From assembly GCF_900090275.1 (NCBI RefSeq), contig NZ_LT607755.1, positions 3,348,001-3,412,000 of the forward strand: a DNA stretch of 64,000 nucleotides. The letters run 5' to 3'. Numbering within the stretch: position 1 is the first letter of the stretch; every line of letters starts with the position of its first letter. The notes under the pieces were generated by a model. The model saw nothing but the letters and a program-made list of their open reading frames with translations. It made no database searches and had not been told where the DNA came from. Positions 7,834 to 16,424 of this stretch are shown here, piece by piece. Source of the stretch: Micromonospora zamorensis. Lineage in GTDB: Bacteria > Actinomycetota > Actinomycetes > Mycobacteriales > Micromonosporaceae. Position numbers and translations under genes: made by a program.

Positions 7834-10503
7834 TTACACCGACGGCCGTTCGTCTCCACCGAGCAGCCAGGTGTCCTTGGACCCGCCGCCTCGGGACGAG
7901 TTGACGATCATGCTGCCGGCCGGCGCGACCCGGGTCAGCGCGACCGGCGCGACCTCGGCGGTGTCGCCGAGGAACACGAAGGCCCGCAGGTCGACGTGAC
8001 GGGGGGCGAGAGCCGTGCCGTCGAAGACCGGGTGGGTGGTCAACGCGATCATCTCCTGGGCGATCCACCGGTGCGGGGCCGCGAGGATCTGCTCCCGGAC
8101 GGCGTCCAGCTCCTCCGCCTCGGCCCGGGGGCCGATCACCACCCGGTCGCCGCCGTACCCGTCGACCGGCTTGAGCACCAACTCGTCGAGCCGCCCCAGC
8201 ACCTCGGCCCGCTGCTCGGGCAGCCCGCACAGGTACGTGGGCACGTCCCCCAGCAGAGCCTTCTCGCCCAGGTAGTACTCGATCAGCCGGGGCACGTACG
8301 CGTACAGCGCCTTGTCGTCGCCGACACCGTTGCCCAGCGCGTTGGCCAACGTGAGCCGCCCGGCGTGCACCGCGGCGAGCAGCGGCCAGCCCAGCGGCAC
8401 CCCGTCGGCGCCCGGCGCGTGCAGCAGCGCCTCCTCGTCCATCCGCAGGTAGATCACGTCCACCTCGCGGCGGCAGCCCTCGCGGACCAGCCGGACCCGG
8501 CCGTCCTCCACCAGCAGGTCGTTGGTCTCGGTCAGGGGCACGCCCATCTCGTCGGCGAGCAGCCGGTGCTCGAACCACGCGGGATCACCGGGACCGCTGC
8601 TGAGCACCACCACGGCGGGATCGTCGGCAGCCGCAGGCGCGGCGGCGACCAGCGCCCGGTACAGCATCGCCGGTGTCTCGTCGGCGGGCAGCAGATCGGC
8701 CGGCACCGGCAGCTCCGGCAGCACCGCCTGGGTCAACCGGCGGTTCTGCACCGCGTAGCCGATTCCGGAGGGCACCCGCAGGTTGTCCTCCAGCACGTAC
8801 CAGCCGCCATCCGGGTCCCGGACGAGATCGGTGCCGGACACCTGGGCGCGGGTTCCCCGCCGGCCCATCAGCGCCCCGGTCGGGCGCAGACCGGGCGAGG
8901 ATTCCACCACCCATGCCGGCACGACGCCGTCGGCCACCACGGCCCGGTCCGCGTAGACGTCCCGCAGGAACGCGTCGAGGGCGCGGGCGCGCTGCACCAG
9001 GCCGGTGCGCAGGGTCCGCCAGTCGGCGGCGGGCACGACGCGCGGCACCAGGTCGACGGGGAAGAGCCGGGTGCTCGCCTCACCGGCAACGCTGAACGTC
9101 ACACCGCGGGCCCGCTGCTCCTCGTCCCGGTCGTTCTCCCGTTGACGCAGGCCGCCGGCGCCGAGGCCGCGCAGGGCGGCCAGCAACGGACGGTACGAGG
9201 GCTCCGGCCCGCCGGGCCCGAAGACCTCGTCGGACGAGTCGGTGTACGTGGGCAGGACGGGCAGCGGCGACACTCCGGGCAGTGGCCCCCGGACCCGGCC
9301 CCGGGTCTCGTCGAGGAGCAGGTCGACCACGTCGGCCAACCGGCCGCGCCGCTCGTACGCCCGCCGCTGTCGGGCGGCGGAGCTGCCGCGTTCCAGCGCG
9401 TGACGGGTCAGCTCGCTGACCTGCTCCCAGTCGCCGGTCGCCTCCAACTGCGGACGCAGGTCGGTCACCAGGCGGCGGACCGCCTCGGCGGCCGGCACCG
9501 GCCGGGCCGAGCGGGGCAGGTCGAGCAGGTCACCCTCCAGCCCGGACCGGGCCGCCCGCCACACGGCGGCGCGCAGCACCGGTGGCCGTACGCCGGTGCG
9601 CTCGACCCCGGCTCGCAGCGCGGCGACCTCCCGCCGGACGAGCGCCCGGAACAGGCCGGTGAGCAGGACGATGGTCTCCACGTCGGAGTTGGCGTCGGTG
9701 ATCCGCAGCTCCACTGTGGGCACGTGGGCCGACGGCCGGACGTCGAAATAGATCATGGCAGGGTCGGTGATGGTCTCGGAGGAGATCAGCTCGGCGACCA
9801 GAGCCTCGTGGTCCGCGGCGCTGGTCACCTCGCCCGGGTCCCCCGCCGTGGGCCAGCGTTGCCAGACCAGCGACCGGACGCTGGCGTAACCACTGTCCTG
9901 ACCCATCCAGTACGGCGAGCTGGTGGAGAGGGCGAGCAGGACCGGCAGCCACGGCTGGACCCGGCGGGTGACGGCCACCGCGAGATCCCGGTCGGACACC
10001 CCGACGTGCACCTGCGCGCCACAGATCAACTGCTCCCGGGCGAGCAGCTGGTATTCGTCGAGCATCCGCCGGTAGCGGGAGGTGGGGGTGACGCTCGGGT
10101 CCCCGTCGGCGCGCAGCGGCACCGTACCGGCCGCCACGATGCCCAGCCCGGCCCGGTCCGCGACCCGGACGGCGAGCTGACGCAGCCTGGTCAGCTCGTC
10201 GCGGATCTCGTCGAGGGTGCGACAGACCGCGGTGTTGGTCTCCACCACGCTGCGGTGCAGTTCCGCGGTGAACGAGGTCGCCGGCAGCCGGTCGAGCAGT
10301 TCCCCGGCCCGGGGCACCAGCTCGCGGGTGTGCAGGTCGACGACGTGGAACTCCTCCTCCACGCCGATCGTGGCCAGGTCCGCCGGGTCACCGTCGTCCA
10401 GCGACGCGACCGGGTTGGTGCGGGGCGTGGGCAGCGTCCGGCCATTGCCGGACCGGCCCATCGACCCGTCGAACGTCGGCACGTTCGTGGTGTTGTCGGC
10501 CAT
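7834..10503 (-). CDS. GCS2 carboxylate-amine ligase fused to circularly permuted type 2 ATP-grasp ligase
   Basis: The 889-residue product joins two ligase families. Residues ~45-400 match the YbdK/GCS2 glutamate-cysteine ligase-like family (IGVEEEFHVVD, AQVHVGV, SSPYWMGQDSGYAS, VELRITD). Residues ~425-885 match the circularly permuted ATP-grasp family (DNLRVPSGIGYAVQNRR, LANALGNGVGDDKALYAYVP, ELVLKPVDGYGGDRVVIGP). Both activate a carboxylate with ATP for amide bond formation. The fused protein could therefore make two successive peptide-type bonds. I chose the ATG at 10503 with GGGGTG just upstream; a GTG two codons earlier is possible. It is the first gene of an operon with the amidotransferase and S9 peptidase. 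Substrates are unknown. Confidence 0.88.
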   Translation of the reverse strand: MADNTTNVPTFDGSMGRSGNGRTLPTPRTNPVASLDDGDPADLATIGVEEEFHVVDLHTRELVPRAGELLDRLPATSFTAELHRSVVETNTAVCRTLDEIRDELTRLRQLAVRVADRAGLGIVAAGTVPLRADGDPSVTPTSRYRRMLDEYQLLAREQLICGAQVHVGVSDRDLAVAVTRRVQPWLPVLLALSTSSPYWMGQDSGYASVRSLVWQRWPTAGDPGEVTSAADHEALVAELISSETITDPAMIYFDVRPSAHVPTVELRITDANSDVETIVLLTGLFRALVRREVAALRAGVERTGVRPPVLRAAVWRAARSGLEGDLLDLPRSARPVPAAEAVRRLVTDLRPQLEATGDWEQVSELTRHALERGSSAARQRRAYERRGRLADVVDLLLDETRGRVRGPLPGVSPLPVLPTYTDSSDEVFGPGGPEPSYRPLLAALRGLGAGGLRQRENDRDEEQRARGVTFSVAGEASTRLFPVDLVPRVVPAADWRTLRTGLVQRARALDAFLRDVYADRAVVADGVVPAWVVESSPGLRPTGALMGRRGTRAQVSGTDLVRDPDGGWYVLEDNLRVPSGIGYAVQNRRLTQAVLPELPVPADLLPADETPAMLYRALVAAAPAAADDPAVVVLSSGPGDPAWFEHRLLADEMGVPLTETNDLLVEDGRVRLVREGCRREVDVIYLRMDEEALLHAPGADGVPLGWPLLAAVHAGRLTLANALGNGVGDDKALYAYVPRLIEYYLGEKALLGDVPTYLCGLPEQRAEVLGRLDELVLKPVDGYGGDRVVIGPRAEAEELDAVREQILAAPHRWIAQEMIALTTHPVFDGTALAPRHVDLRAFVFLGDTAEVAPVALTRVAPAGSMIVNSSRGGGSKDTWLLGGDERPSV

Positions 10504-10658
10504 GGTCACCCCGGTTCGCGTGTCGGTGGTCTCGGCTGTCCGACGAGCGTTCCCAGGGTTGGTACCGGGGGTGTTTCCAGCGCGTTAAGGTGACGCGCCG
10601 TTCTGGCCGGGCTGCTCAGCGACGCGCAGCACGCTCCTGCCGGGTCGACGGGCATGGC

Positions 10659-10697
10659 GATGTCGGGGTATCCCGTCGATCCGGATACCCCGACATC
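10659..10697 (-). terminator. Strong stem-loop terminator after the GH5 gene
   Basis: A perfect 15-bp inverted repeat (GATGTCGGGGTATCC and its complement) with a 9-base loop lies about 40 bases past the GH5 stop. No clear T-run follows, as is common in actinomycetes. It separates the endoglucanase from the ligase operon. Confidence 0.75.
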
Positions 10698-10736
10698 AGT
10701 GAACACGTGTCGATCACGGCCTGGGAGCGGCCGGGA

Positions 10737-12116
10737 TCACCTCATATTGGCGACCACGAACGGCGCGTGGCCGTGCAGGTAGTTGTTCCACCCCCCGGTG
10801 ACCGGTGCGCCGGGGCTGAGCAGGTTGGTGGTGTCGGTGCCGACGTCGAGCTTCCACGCGGTCCAGGAGATGCCGTTGGTCTTCATCCAGTCGATCCAGG
10901 ACTGCGCCTCCGGCAGGCAGGATCGGCCGTCCAGGCCACCGTCGGCGTGGCTGGCGCCCCACTCCGTCACGAACAGCGCCAGGCCGGCGCGGATCGCCGC
11001 ATCGCCCTTGGCCCGCAGCGACGCGCCGTGCGTGCACGAGTAGAAGTGCAGCGTGTACATCAGGTTGGTGCCGGTGACCGGGCTGGCCGCCGCGACGTCC
11101 ACGTCCTGCGACCAGGTCGGGGTGCCGAGCACGACGATGTTGTCCGGGTCGGCGGCGCGGATCGCGGAGACCACCGCCTGGTGGTACGGCTTGATGACGT
11201 TGGTCCAGCTCACCTGCAACGGCTCGTTGTAGGGCTCCCAGATGACGTTGGGCAGGTGACCGTAGCGGCGGGCCAGATCACCGAAGAACGCCACCGCCTG
11301 GGACTGGTTGTTCTGCGCCTCGTGGGCGTGCCAGTCGACGATCACGTACACACCGGCGGTGACCGCGTTGTTGATGATGGTCTCCACCTGTGCACGCGCC
11401 TTGGCCGGGTCACTGAGGTACGCGCCCGCCGGCTCCACGCCCATCGCCGCGCGGATCACCTGGAGATTCCAGTTGTCGCGCATCCAGGTCAGCGCGGAGA
11501 GGTTCTCGGCGTACGGGGCGGTCTCCCAGTTGAGCCACATGCTGCTGATGCCGCGCAGCTGCACCCGTGCGCCGGTCTTGTCGCACATCGTCGTGCCGCA
11601 GACCCGCAGCTGCCCGTACCGCTCGACCGGGGTGCCGGTGGTCGGTGGCGGGGTCGTGGGCGGTGGCGTCGTGGGCGGTGGGGTCGTGGGCGGTGGCGTC
11701 GTGGGGGGCGGCGTGGTCGGGGGTGGGCCACCGGCGCACGACGCGCCGTTCACCGTGCAGTTGACCGGGGTGCCGGAGCCGTTGACGAGGAAACCGAACG
11801 ACGTCGAGGCGCCCGCGGCGAGGGTGCCGTTCCAGGACACGTTGGTGAAGGTGTAGCGGCTGCCGGAGGTCGACTGCTGCGCGTTCCACGACTGGCTGAC
11901 GGTCGAGGAGGACGGCAGGTCGAACTCGACCCGCCAGCTCGTGATCTGTGCGGAGGTGTCGTTGGTGACGGTGATCTGCCCCTGGTAGCCGTTGCCCCAG
12001 TTGTTCGTCACGGAGAACACGGCGGTCGCCGCGCTGGCCGGGGTGGCGGTGATGGCCACCCCACCGGCCAGCAGGCCGGCGACGGCCAGGGTCGTGACAA
12101 GTCTCAGTGCGCGCAT
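10737..12116 (-). CDS. Secreted endo-beta-1,4-glucanase, CBM2-linker-GH5
   Basis: The 459-residue secreted protein has a 29-residue signal peptide (MRALRLV... ATPASA) and a family 2 carbohydrate-binding module at ~30-130. A linker of six PPPTT units follows, then a GH5 catalytic domain (~170-459). Acid/base Glu lies in WEPYNEP and the nucleophile Glu in FVTEWG. The subfamily looks like GH5_2 endoglucanase; the product would cut cellulose internally while bound to crystalline surfaces. I chose the ATG at 12116 because it begins the signal peptide; an upstream in-frame start would add 20 unrelated residues. It is a single-gene unit with its own promoter and terminator. Confidence 0.93.
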   Translation of the reverse strand: MRALRLVTTLAVAGLLAGGVAITATPASAATAVFSVTNNWGNGYQGQITVTNDTSAQITSWRVEFDLPSSSTVSQSWNAQQSTSGSRYTFTNVSWNGTLAAGASTSFGFLVNGSGTPVNCTVNGASCAGGPPPTTPPPTTPPPTTPPPTTPPPTTPPPTTGTPVERYGQLRVCGTTMCDKTGARVQLRGISSMWLNWETAPYAENLSALTWMRDNWNLQVIRAAMGVEPAGAYLSDPAKARAQVETIINNAVTAGVYVIVDWHAHEAQNNQSQAVAFFGDLARRYGHLPNVIWEPYNEPLQVSWTNVIKPYHQAVVSAIRAADPDNIVVLGTPTWSQDVDVAAASPVTGTNLMYTLHFYSCTHGASLRAKGDAAIRAGLALFVTEWGASHADGGLDGRSCLPEAQSWIDWMKTNGISWTAWKLDVGTDTTNLLSPGAPVTGGWNNYLHGHAPFVVANMR

Positions 12117-12172
12117 GCGGAACCCGCTTCGGATCGACGGTGGTGGTCTGAGGCGGGGCGGCGCCTTCGCGC

Positions 12173-12201
12173 ACAATATCGATCAATGCCAATGCAGGCA
12201 A
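12173..12201 (-). promoter_or_regulatory. Promoter of the GH5 endoglucanase gene
   Basis: On the minus strand a -35 TTGCCT (12196-12201) is followed after exactly 17 bases by a -10 TATTGT (12173-12178). The spacer holds a direct repeat, GCATTG twice, which could be a regulator half-site pair. I saw no close match to the known CebR/CelR cellulase box (TGGGAGCGCTCCCA) here. Confidence 0.55.
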
Positions 12202-12281
12202 GGCGGGGGCACCAGGACCCGAGGCCGCTGAGCCCCCTCGGGTAGGTGCGGGTCGGCAGCGCTGGTCGTAGCGTGGGGCGC

Positions 12282-13259
12282 ATGCGAACCACCACGCTGG
12301 GCAGCGCAGGTCCCGAGGTCGGCGTCATCGGCCTCGGGTGCATGGGCATGAGCCACGGATACGACATCAGCGGTCCCCGCGACGACGACACCTCGATCTC
12401 GGTCATCCACCAGGCGCTCGACCTGGGCGCGACCCTGATCGACACGTCGGACGTGTACGGGCCGTACACCAACGAGGAACTGGTTGGGCGGGCGCTGGTC
12501 GGTGGCCACCGGGAGCGGGCCGTCCTGGCGACGAAGGTCGGCCTGGTGGCGACCTCCCCCACCGGTGGTCCCGGCAACTCGCCGAAGATCGGCAACAACG
12601 GCCGTCCGGAGCACATCCGCGCGGCGATCGACGACAGCCTGCGCCGGCTCGGCACCGACCACGTCGACCTCTACCAGTTGCATCGGGTCGACCCGGAGGT
12701 GCCCATCGAGGACTCCTGGGGCGCGATGGCGGAGGTCGTGGCGGCGGGCAAGGCGCGGCAGATCGGGCTGTCCGAGGTGACGGTGGCCCAGATCAAGCGA
12801 GCCCAGTCGGTGCACCCGGTGGCGTCGGTGCAGTCCGAGTTGTCGCTGTGGACCCGCGACCCGCTGGCTGAGGTGCTGCCGTACTGCGCCGAGCACGGCA
12901 TCGCCTTCCTGCCGTTCTCCCCGCTCGGTCGCGGTTTCCTCGCCGGCCGGTTCACCTCGTTCGACGACCTGCCCGCCGACGACTTCCGTCGTGGCCTGCC
13001 GCGTTTCCAGCAGGATGCGCTACGCGCCAACCTCGCCATCGTCGCCCGGGTCCGGGAGATCGCGGACCGGGCCGGCGTCACGTCCGCGCAGGTCGCGCTC
13101 GCCTGGGTGGTCGCCCAGGGTGACCAGGTCATTCCGATCCCCGGGACCAAGACCCCGAAGTACCTGGCGGACAACTGCGCCGCCGGCGACGTCCGACTCG
13201 GCGCCGAGGACCTGGCCGACCTGGACGCCCTGCCCGCACCCGAGGGCGGTCGCTACTGA
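12282..13259 (+). CDS. Aldo/keto reductase
   Basis: The 325-residue NADPH-dependent reductase belongs to the AKR13-like group. It has the N-terminal GLGCMGMS motif, the catalytic Asp-Tyr region DTSDVYGPYTNEELVG, Lys in LATKVGL and His in DLYQLHRVDP. The C-terminal IPIPGTK cofactor site is also present. I chose the ATG at 12282. A TAGCGT -10-like hexamer lies about ten bases upstream, so the mRNA is probably leaderless. It reduces aldehydes or ketones of unknown identity. It is monocistronic and converges on the DUF2071 gene across a shared terminator. Confidence 0.9.
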   Translation: MRTTTLGSAGPEVGVIGLGCMGMSHGYDISGPRDDDTSISVIHQALDLGATLIDTSDVYGPYTNEELVGRALVGGHRERAVLATKVGLVATSPTGGPGNSPKIGNNGRPEHIRAAIDDSLRRLGTDHVDLYQLHRVDPEVPIEDSWGAMAEVVAAGKARQIGLSEVTVAQIKRAQSVHPVASVQSELSLWTRDPLAEVLPYCAEHGIAFLPFSPLGRGFLAGRFTSFDDLPADDFRRGLPRFQQDALRANLAIVARVREIADRAGVTSAQVALAWVVAQGDQVIPIPGTKTPKYLADNCAAGDVRLGAEDLADLDALPAPEGGRY

Positions 13260-13263
13260 CAGC

Positions 13264-13297
13264 CCGGCGGCCCGGCTCCACTCAGCTGGGCCGCCGG
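13264..13297. terminator. Bidirectional terminator between convergent genes
   Basis: A 14-bp inverted repeat (CCGGCGGCCCGGCT / AGCTGGGCCGCCGG, one G-U wobble pair) with a 6-base loop starts four bases after the aldo/keto reductase stop. It overlaps the last codons of the opposing DUF2071 gene, so it can serve both. Confidence 0.65.
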
Positions 13298-14025
13298 ACC
13301 GCCACGGGCGGGCCGAACCTGACCCCGACACCGGGCGAGTAGAGCACGCTGACCGGCGGGCCGACCGGTGCCGGCAGCCCGGCGGCGGCAATCAGCTCGT
13401 CGTCGAGGTGCAGCACCTCGGCCCGGTGCAGCGGCCAGCGCGGGTGCCAGTTCGGCAGGTGCAGCGTGCGCCCGTACGCCCGGGTGTGCAGCCCCCAGCG
13501 GGCGGTGACGAAATGCTCAAGGGGCGTCGGGTCGTCGACCTGCTCCCCCACCCGCACCACCATCCGGCTCGTCGTGCCCGCCGGGCCCGGCCAGCGTCGC
13601 CGGCACCGGTAGGTGAGGCGGTCACCGTCGCGGTCCATCCGCATCGACGACCAGAGGTACGGCAGCCGCAGCGTCGCCCGTGCCACCAGCACCGGCACCA
13701 GGCGGGACGCGTCGAGCGACCGGAACACGACGGCCCGCCGGCCGAGGTCGTCGACCGAGTAGAGCCGGACGTTGGTCTCCCAGAAGGTGCCGAAGTACGG
13801 CACACCGGGGCCCCGCCCGAAGCCCAGCCCCACCATCCGGAAGCCGATCAGCCCGACGTGGCTGACGCCGTCCAGCGTGTCCGGACGGGTTCCGGCCGGC
13901 AGCAGCGGTGCGACGAGCGCCGGGTCGACGGCCCAGTGCAGGAAGGTGAGGTCCTCCCAGCGCTGGCCCAGGACCGCCCAGGGGAACGACTGCCGGGGCG
14001 AGTGGTCGACCGGTTCGGGGTGCAC
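13282..14025 (-). CDS. DUF2071 (YqjF-like) protein
   Basis: The 247-residue protein is typical of DUF2071, with FLHWAVDPALVAPLLPAGTRPD near the start and the FWETNVRLYS segment. The family has no established biochemical role. I chose the GTG at 14025, preceded by GAGGA at suitable spacing. A GTG at 14082 would overlap the upstream gene by 20 bases and has no ribosome site. It is the last gene of a unit that begins with the epoxide hydrolase and AlkZ-like genes. Any part in detoxification is guilt by association. Confidence 0.8.
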   Translation of the reverse strand: MHPEPVDHSPRQSFPWAVLGQRWEDLTFLHWAVDPALVAPLLPAGTRPDTLDGVSHVGLIGFRMVGLGFGRGPGVPYFGTFWETNVRLYSVDDLGRRAVVFRSLDASRLVPVLVARATLRLPYLWSSMRMDRDGDRLTYRCRRRWPGPAGTTSRMVVRVGEQVDDPTPLEHFVTARWGLHTRAYGRTLHLPNWHPRWPLHRAEVLHLDDELIAAAGLPAPVGPPVSVLYSPGVGVRFGPPVAVRRPS

Positions 14026-14062
14026 GCTCTCATCCTCGCCCACGCCGTGGGCCGGCGTGGTC

Positions 14063-15232
14063 TCAGGCGTGCGGACCGACACTGACGGTGCCGATGGTCA
14101 GCGACGCGTTGCCCTCCAGGATCTCGCCGATGCGTTCGACCTCCTCCGCCAGCTCCCGTTGCCGGGCGGCGTCGAGCGTCCGCAACGGCTCGACGGTGAC
14201 GCGGATCGAGCGGCCGGAGCGGCGTTGATGCCACACCCCGGCGACCACACCGTCCACCAGCAGCACCGGATAGTTGCCGGCCTGGCCACCGGCGAGCGCA
14301 CGCTCGGCGGCGGCACCGGGGAAGAGCCGTTCGCGGGGGTGGCAGCCGACCGCGTACGCGTCGAAGTAGGGCAGCAGTCGCAGCCCGGACGGCCGGTCGT
14401 CGGGGAACCCGGTGTCGTCGGCGGCCACCCAGGTCCGGGTGCCCTCCACTGTCACCTCGGCCAGGTCGAGCGAGTCGAACAGCGACGTCGCCCACCCCGG
14501 GGGCACCGCCATCCACCGGGCGAACTGCGCCGGGGTGGCCGGCCCGTACGCGTACAGGTAACTGCGGACGAGTGCGGCCAGGGCGGCGGGACCGGGCATC
14601 GGCGCGAAGTCGGGCAGCCACCGGGCCGGGCTGGTGTACGTGCTGACCCGACCGCGATTCGGGCCGAAGCAGATCACTCCGCCTCGGGTGGCGGCGGTCA
14701 TCGCGGCGATCCACCGAGGCCATTTGTCCTGGAACGCCTCCATGACCAGGTCACCCGCCCACGGGCCGGTGCGGGCGACAATCTCCTCGGTCAGCTCGGC
14801 GGTGGTCAGGTCGGCCTCGGCAACCGCCTCGGCAATGGCCGCGAGGACCTGCTCGGTCTGCCGGGGTGTCAGCAGGACCGCACTGCGCTCCCACGAGGGG
14901 GTCGGCAACGCGGTCAGCGCGCCGACCCACATCGGCAGGTCCGCTGCGGCGAGCAGGTGCACGGTGCCGCGCGGCCCACGGGTCTTGACCAGCGTGCGGT
15001 CCGTCCACAGAGCCCGGCGCACCAGGGCGCGGGTCGCGCCCGGCACCCGCAGCCCGATGGACAGCTCGGCGGCGGATGCGATCTGGGCGTGCGCGCCGCA
15101 GATCGTCGACACCACGTCGGCGACGCGTCCGGCGTCCGGTGCCGCCTCCGGTGCCGCGTCCACCACCGGTGTGCCGAGCCGGTGCCGCTGTAGGCGTCGA
15201 GCGGACACCTGCGCCCAGCTCAGGTCGGTCAT
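14063..15232 (-). CDS. Winged-helix DNA-binding protein of the AlkZ/YcaQ (HTH_42) family
   Basis: The 389-residue protein has the repeated winged-helix layout of the HTH_42 family (LPTPSWERSAVLLTPRQTEQVL, RTGPWAGDLVMEAFQDKWPRW, LLPYFDAYAVGCHPRERLF). Characterised members are monofunctional DNA glycosylases that excise bulky or crosslinked alkyl adducts. Their catalytic motif is Q-x-Q, Q-x-D or, in some resistance enzymes, H-x-Q near the N-terminus. Here His48-Ala49-Gln50 sits at that place (CGAHAQIASAAEL). The ATG overlaps the TGA of the epoxide hydrolase gene (ATGA), so the two are translationally coupled. Glycosylase activity is inferred; many members are untested. Confidence 0.85.
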   Translation of the reverse strand: MTDLSWAQVSARRLQRHRLGTPVVDAAPEAAPDAGRVADVVSTICGAHAQIASAAELSIGLRVPGATRALVRRALWTDRTLVKTRGPRGTVHLLAAADLPMWVGALTALPTPSWERSAVLLTPRQTEQVLAAIAEAVAEADLTTAELTEEIVARTGPWAGDLVMEAFQDKWPRWIAAMTAATRGGVICFGPNRGRVSTYTSPARWLPDFAPMPGPAALAALVRSYLYAYGPATPAQFARWMAVPPGWATSLFDSLDLAEVTVEGTRTWVAADDTGFPDDRPSGLRLLPYFDAYAVGCHPRERLFPGAAAERALAGGQAGNYPVLLVDGVVAGVWHQRRSGRSIRVTVEPLRTLDAARQRELAEEVERIGEILEGNASLTIGTVSVGPHA

Positions 15233-16362
15233 CGCAGGCCCCTGAAGAACGCGCGGATGTCCGCCGCGTGCGCCAGCGGTTCGTCCATGGCCACGAAGTG
15301 GCTGCCCGGGTTGCCCTGCGGCCAGTGGACGATGGTGTTGTCCCGTTCGGCGAGGCGGCGCATCAGCGCGGACCCGCCGCCGTACACACCGGACGGCACC
15401 CGCCGCTGGCCGGTGGGCCAGGCGAAGCCGCCGTCGTCGGCGACGGTGAGTCGCTCGTACATGGGCCACGACGACGTTCCCGACGTGCCGGTGAACCAGT
15501 AGAGGCTCACGTTGGTGAGCAGGTGGTCCCGGTCGATGGCCTGCTCCGGCGTCGGCACCGTCATGGTGAACTCCTTGAACTTCTGCATCATCCAGGCCAG
15601 CAGCCCGACCGGCGAGTCGTTCCAGGCGTACGAGAACGTCTGCGGCGCCGCTCGCAGCAGGGCGTGATGGTCCACGCCACTGCTCATCCACTGCTGCATC
15701 TGCTCCCACTCGGCGCGTTCCGTCGCGCTCATCTCCGGCACGTCGGCGGCGGTCGGAAAGCCAAACCCACCGTCGATGTGTACGCCGACCACCTGCTCCG
15801 GCGCCACCGCCGCCACCCGCGGGGCGACGTACGCACCGAGGTCCCCGCCCTGGGTGCCGTAGCGGTGGTAGCCGAGGTTGGCCATCAGCTCGGCCCACAT
15901 CCGGGCGAGCCGGTCGATCGTGAACCCGGCCGGCGGCGCCTGCGAGAAACCGTAGCCGGGCACCGACGGCACCACGAGGTGAAACGCCTGCGTGGGGTCC
16001 GCGCCGTGGGCGCGCGGGTCGGTCAGCGGGCCGATCAGCTCGGTGAACTCGACCACGGAGTTCGGCCAGCCGTGTGTCAGCAGCAACGGCAGCGCGTCCG
16101 GCTCCGGCGAGCGGACGTGCAGCAGGTGCACGTCCAAGCCGTCGATCTCGGTGACGAACTGGGGCAGGTCGTTGAGCCGCGCCTCGTGCGCCCGCCAGTC
16201 GTAACCGCTCGCCCAGTGTTCGGTCAGCTCGCGGAGGTAGTCCACCGGCACCCCGCGGCTCCAGCCGGTGCCGGGCAACGAGCGGGGCCACCGGGTGCGG
16301 GCGAGCCGGTCACTCAGGTCGTCCAGGTCCGACTGCGGTATGTCGATGCGAAATGGCGTCAT
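15229..16362 (-). CDS. Epoxide hydrolase (EHN-type alpha/beta hydrolase)
   Basis: The 377-residue protein begins with the epoxide-hydrolase N-terminal segment (FRIDIPQSDLDDLSDRLARTRWP) and then an alpha/beta-hydrolase fold. The oxyanion-hole HGWP lies near residue 100. The Asp nucleophile is in GTQGGDLGAY, and the general-base His is in GSHFVAMDEP. It hydrolyses epoxides to diols through an Asp-ester; the substrate is unknown. I chose the ATG at 16362 because the homologous part begins there. It is the first gene of the three-gene unit and is divergent from the WYL regulator gene, sharing a 62-base intergenic region. Confidence 0.88.
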   Translation of the reverse strand: MTPFRIDIPQSDLDDLSDRLARTRWPRSLPGTGWSRGVPVDYLRELTEHWASGYDWRAHEARLNDLPQFVTEIDGLDVHLLHVRSPEPDALPLLLTHGWPNSVVEFTELIGPLTDPRAHGADPTQAFHLVVPSVPGYGFSQAPPAGFTIDRLARMWAELMANLGYHRYGTQGGDLGAYVAPRVAAVAPEQVVGVHIDGGFGFPTAADVPEMSATERAEWEQMQQWMSSGVDHHALLRAAPQTFSYAWNDSPVGLLAWMMQKFKEFTMTVPTPEQAIDRDHLLTNVSLYWFTGTSGTSSWPMYERLTVADDGGFAWPTGQRRVPSGVYGGGSALMRRLAERDNTIVHWPQGNPGSHFVAMDEPLAHAADIRAFFRGLR

Positions 16363-16387
16363 GCCGGAAACGCTACGGGCCATATAG

Positions 16388-16400
16388 GACAGGTTCTGTC
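16388..16400. promoter_or_regulatory. Inverted repeat between epoxide hydrolase and WYL regulator genes
   Basis: GACAG-GTT-CTGTC forms a perfect 5-bp dyad in the middle of the 62-base divergent spacer, where both promoters must overlap. It is the natural candidate operator for the adjacent regulator. Five-bp arms alone could arise by chance. Confidence 0.45.
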
Positions 16401-16424
16401 ACACATCGCTGGCAAGCTGAGGTC

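Noticed and set aside
7801-10593. A 930-codon plus-strand open frame opposite the ligase fusion
   Set aside because: It is rich in His/Gly/Arg/Gln/Val without family motifs. It is an antisense frame kept open by the GC-rich third positions of the true gene.
10721-10736. TGGGAGCGGCCGGG resembling half of a CebR/CelR box
   Set aside because: It lies at the 3' end of the GH5 gene, lacks the second half-site and has no promoter beside it.
15233-16291. In-frame extension that would fuse another ~350 residues to the AlkZ-like protein
   Set aside because: The extension is an out-of-frame reading of the epoxide hydrolase gene. The ATGA overlap at 15229-15232 gives the natural start.
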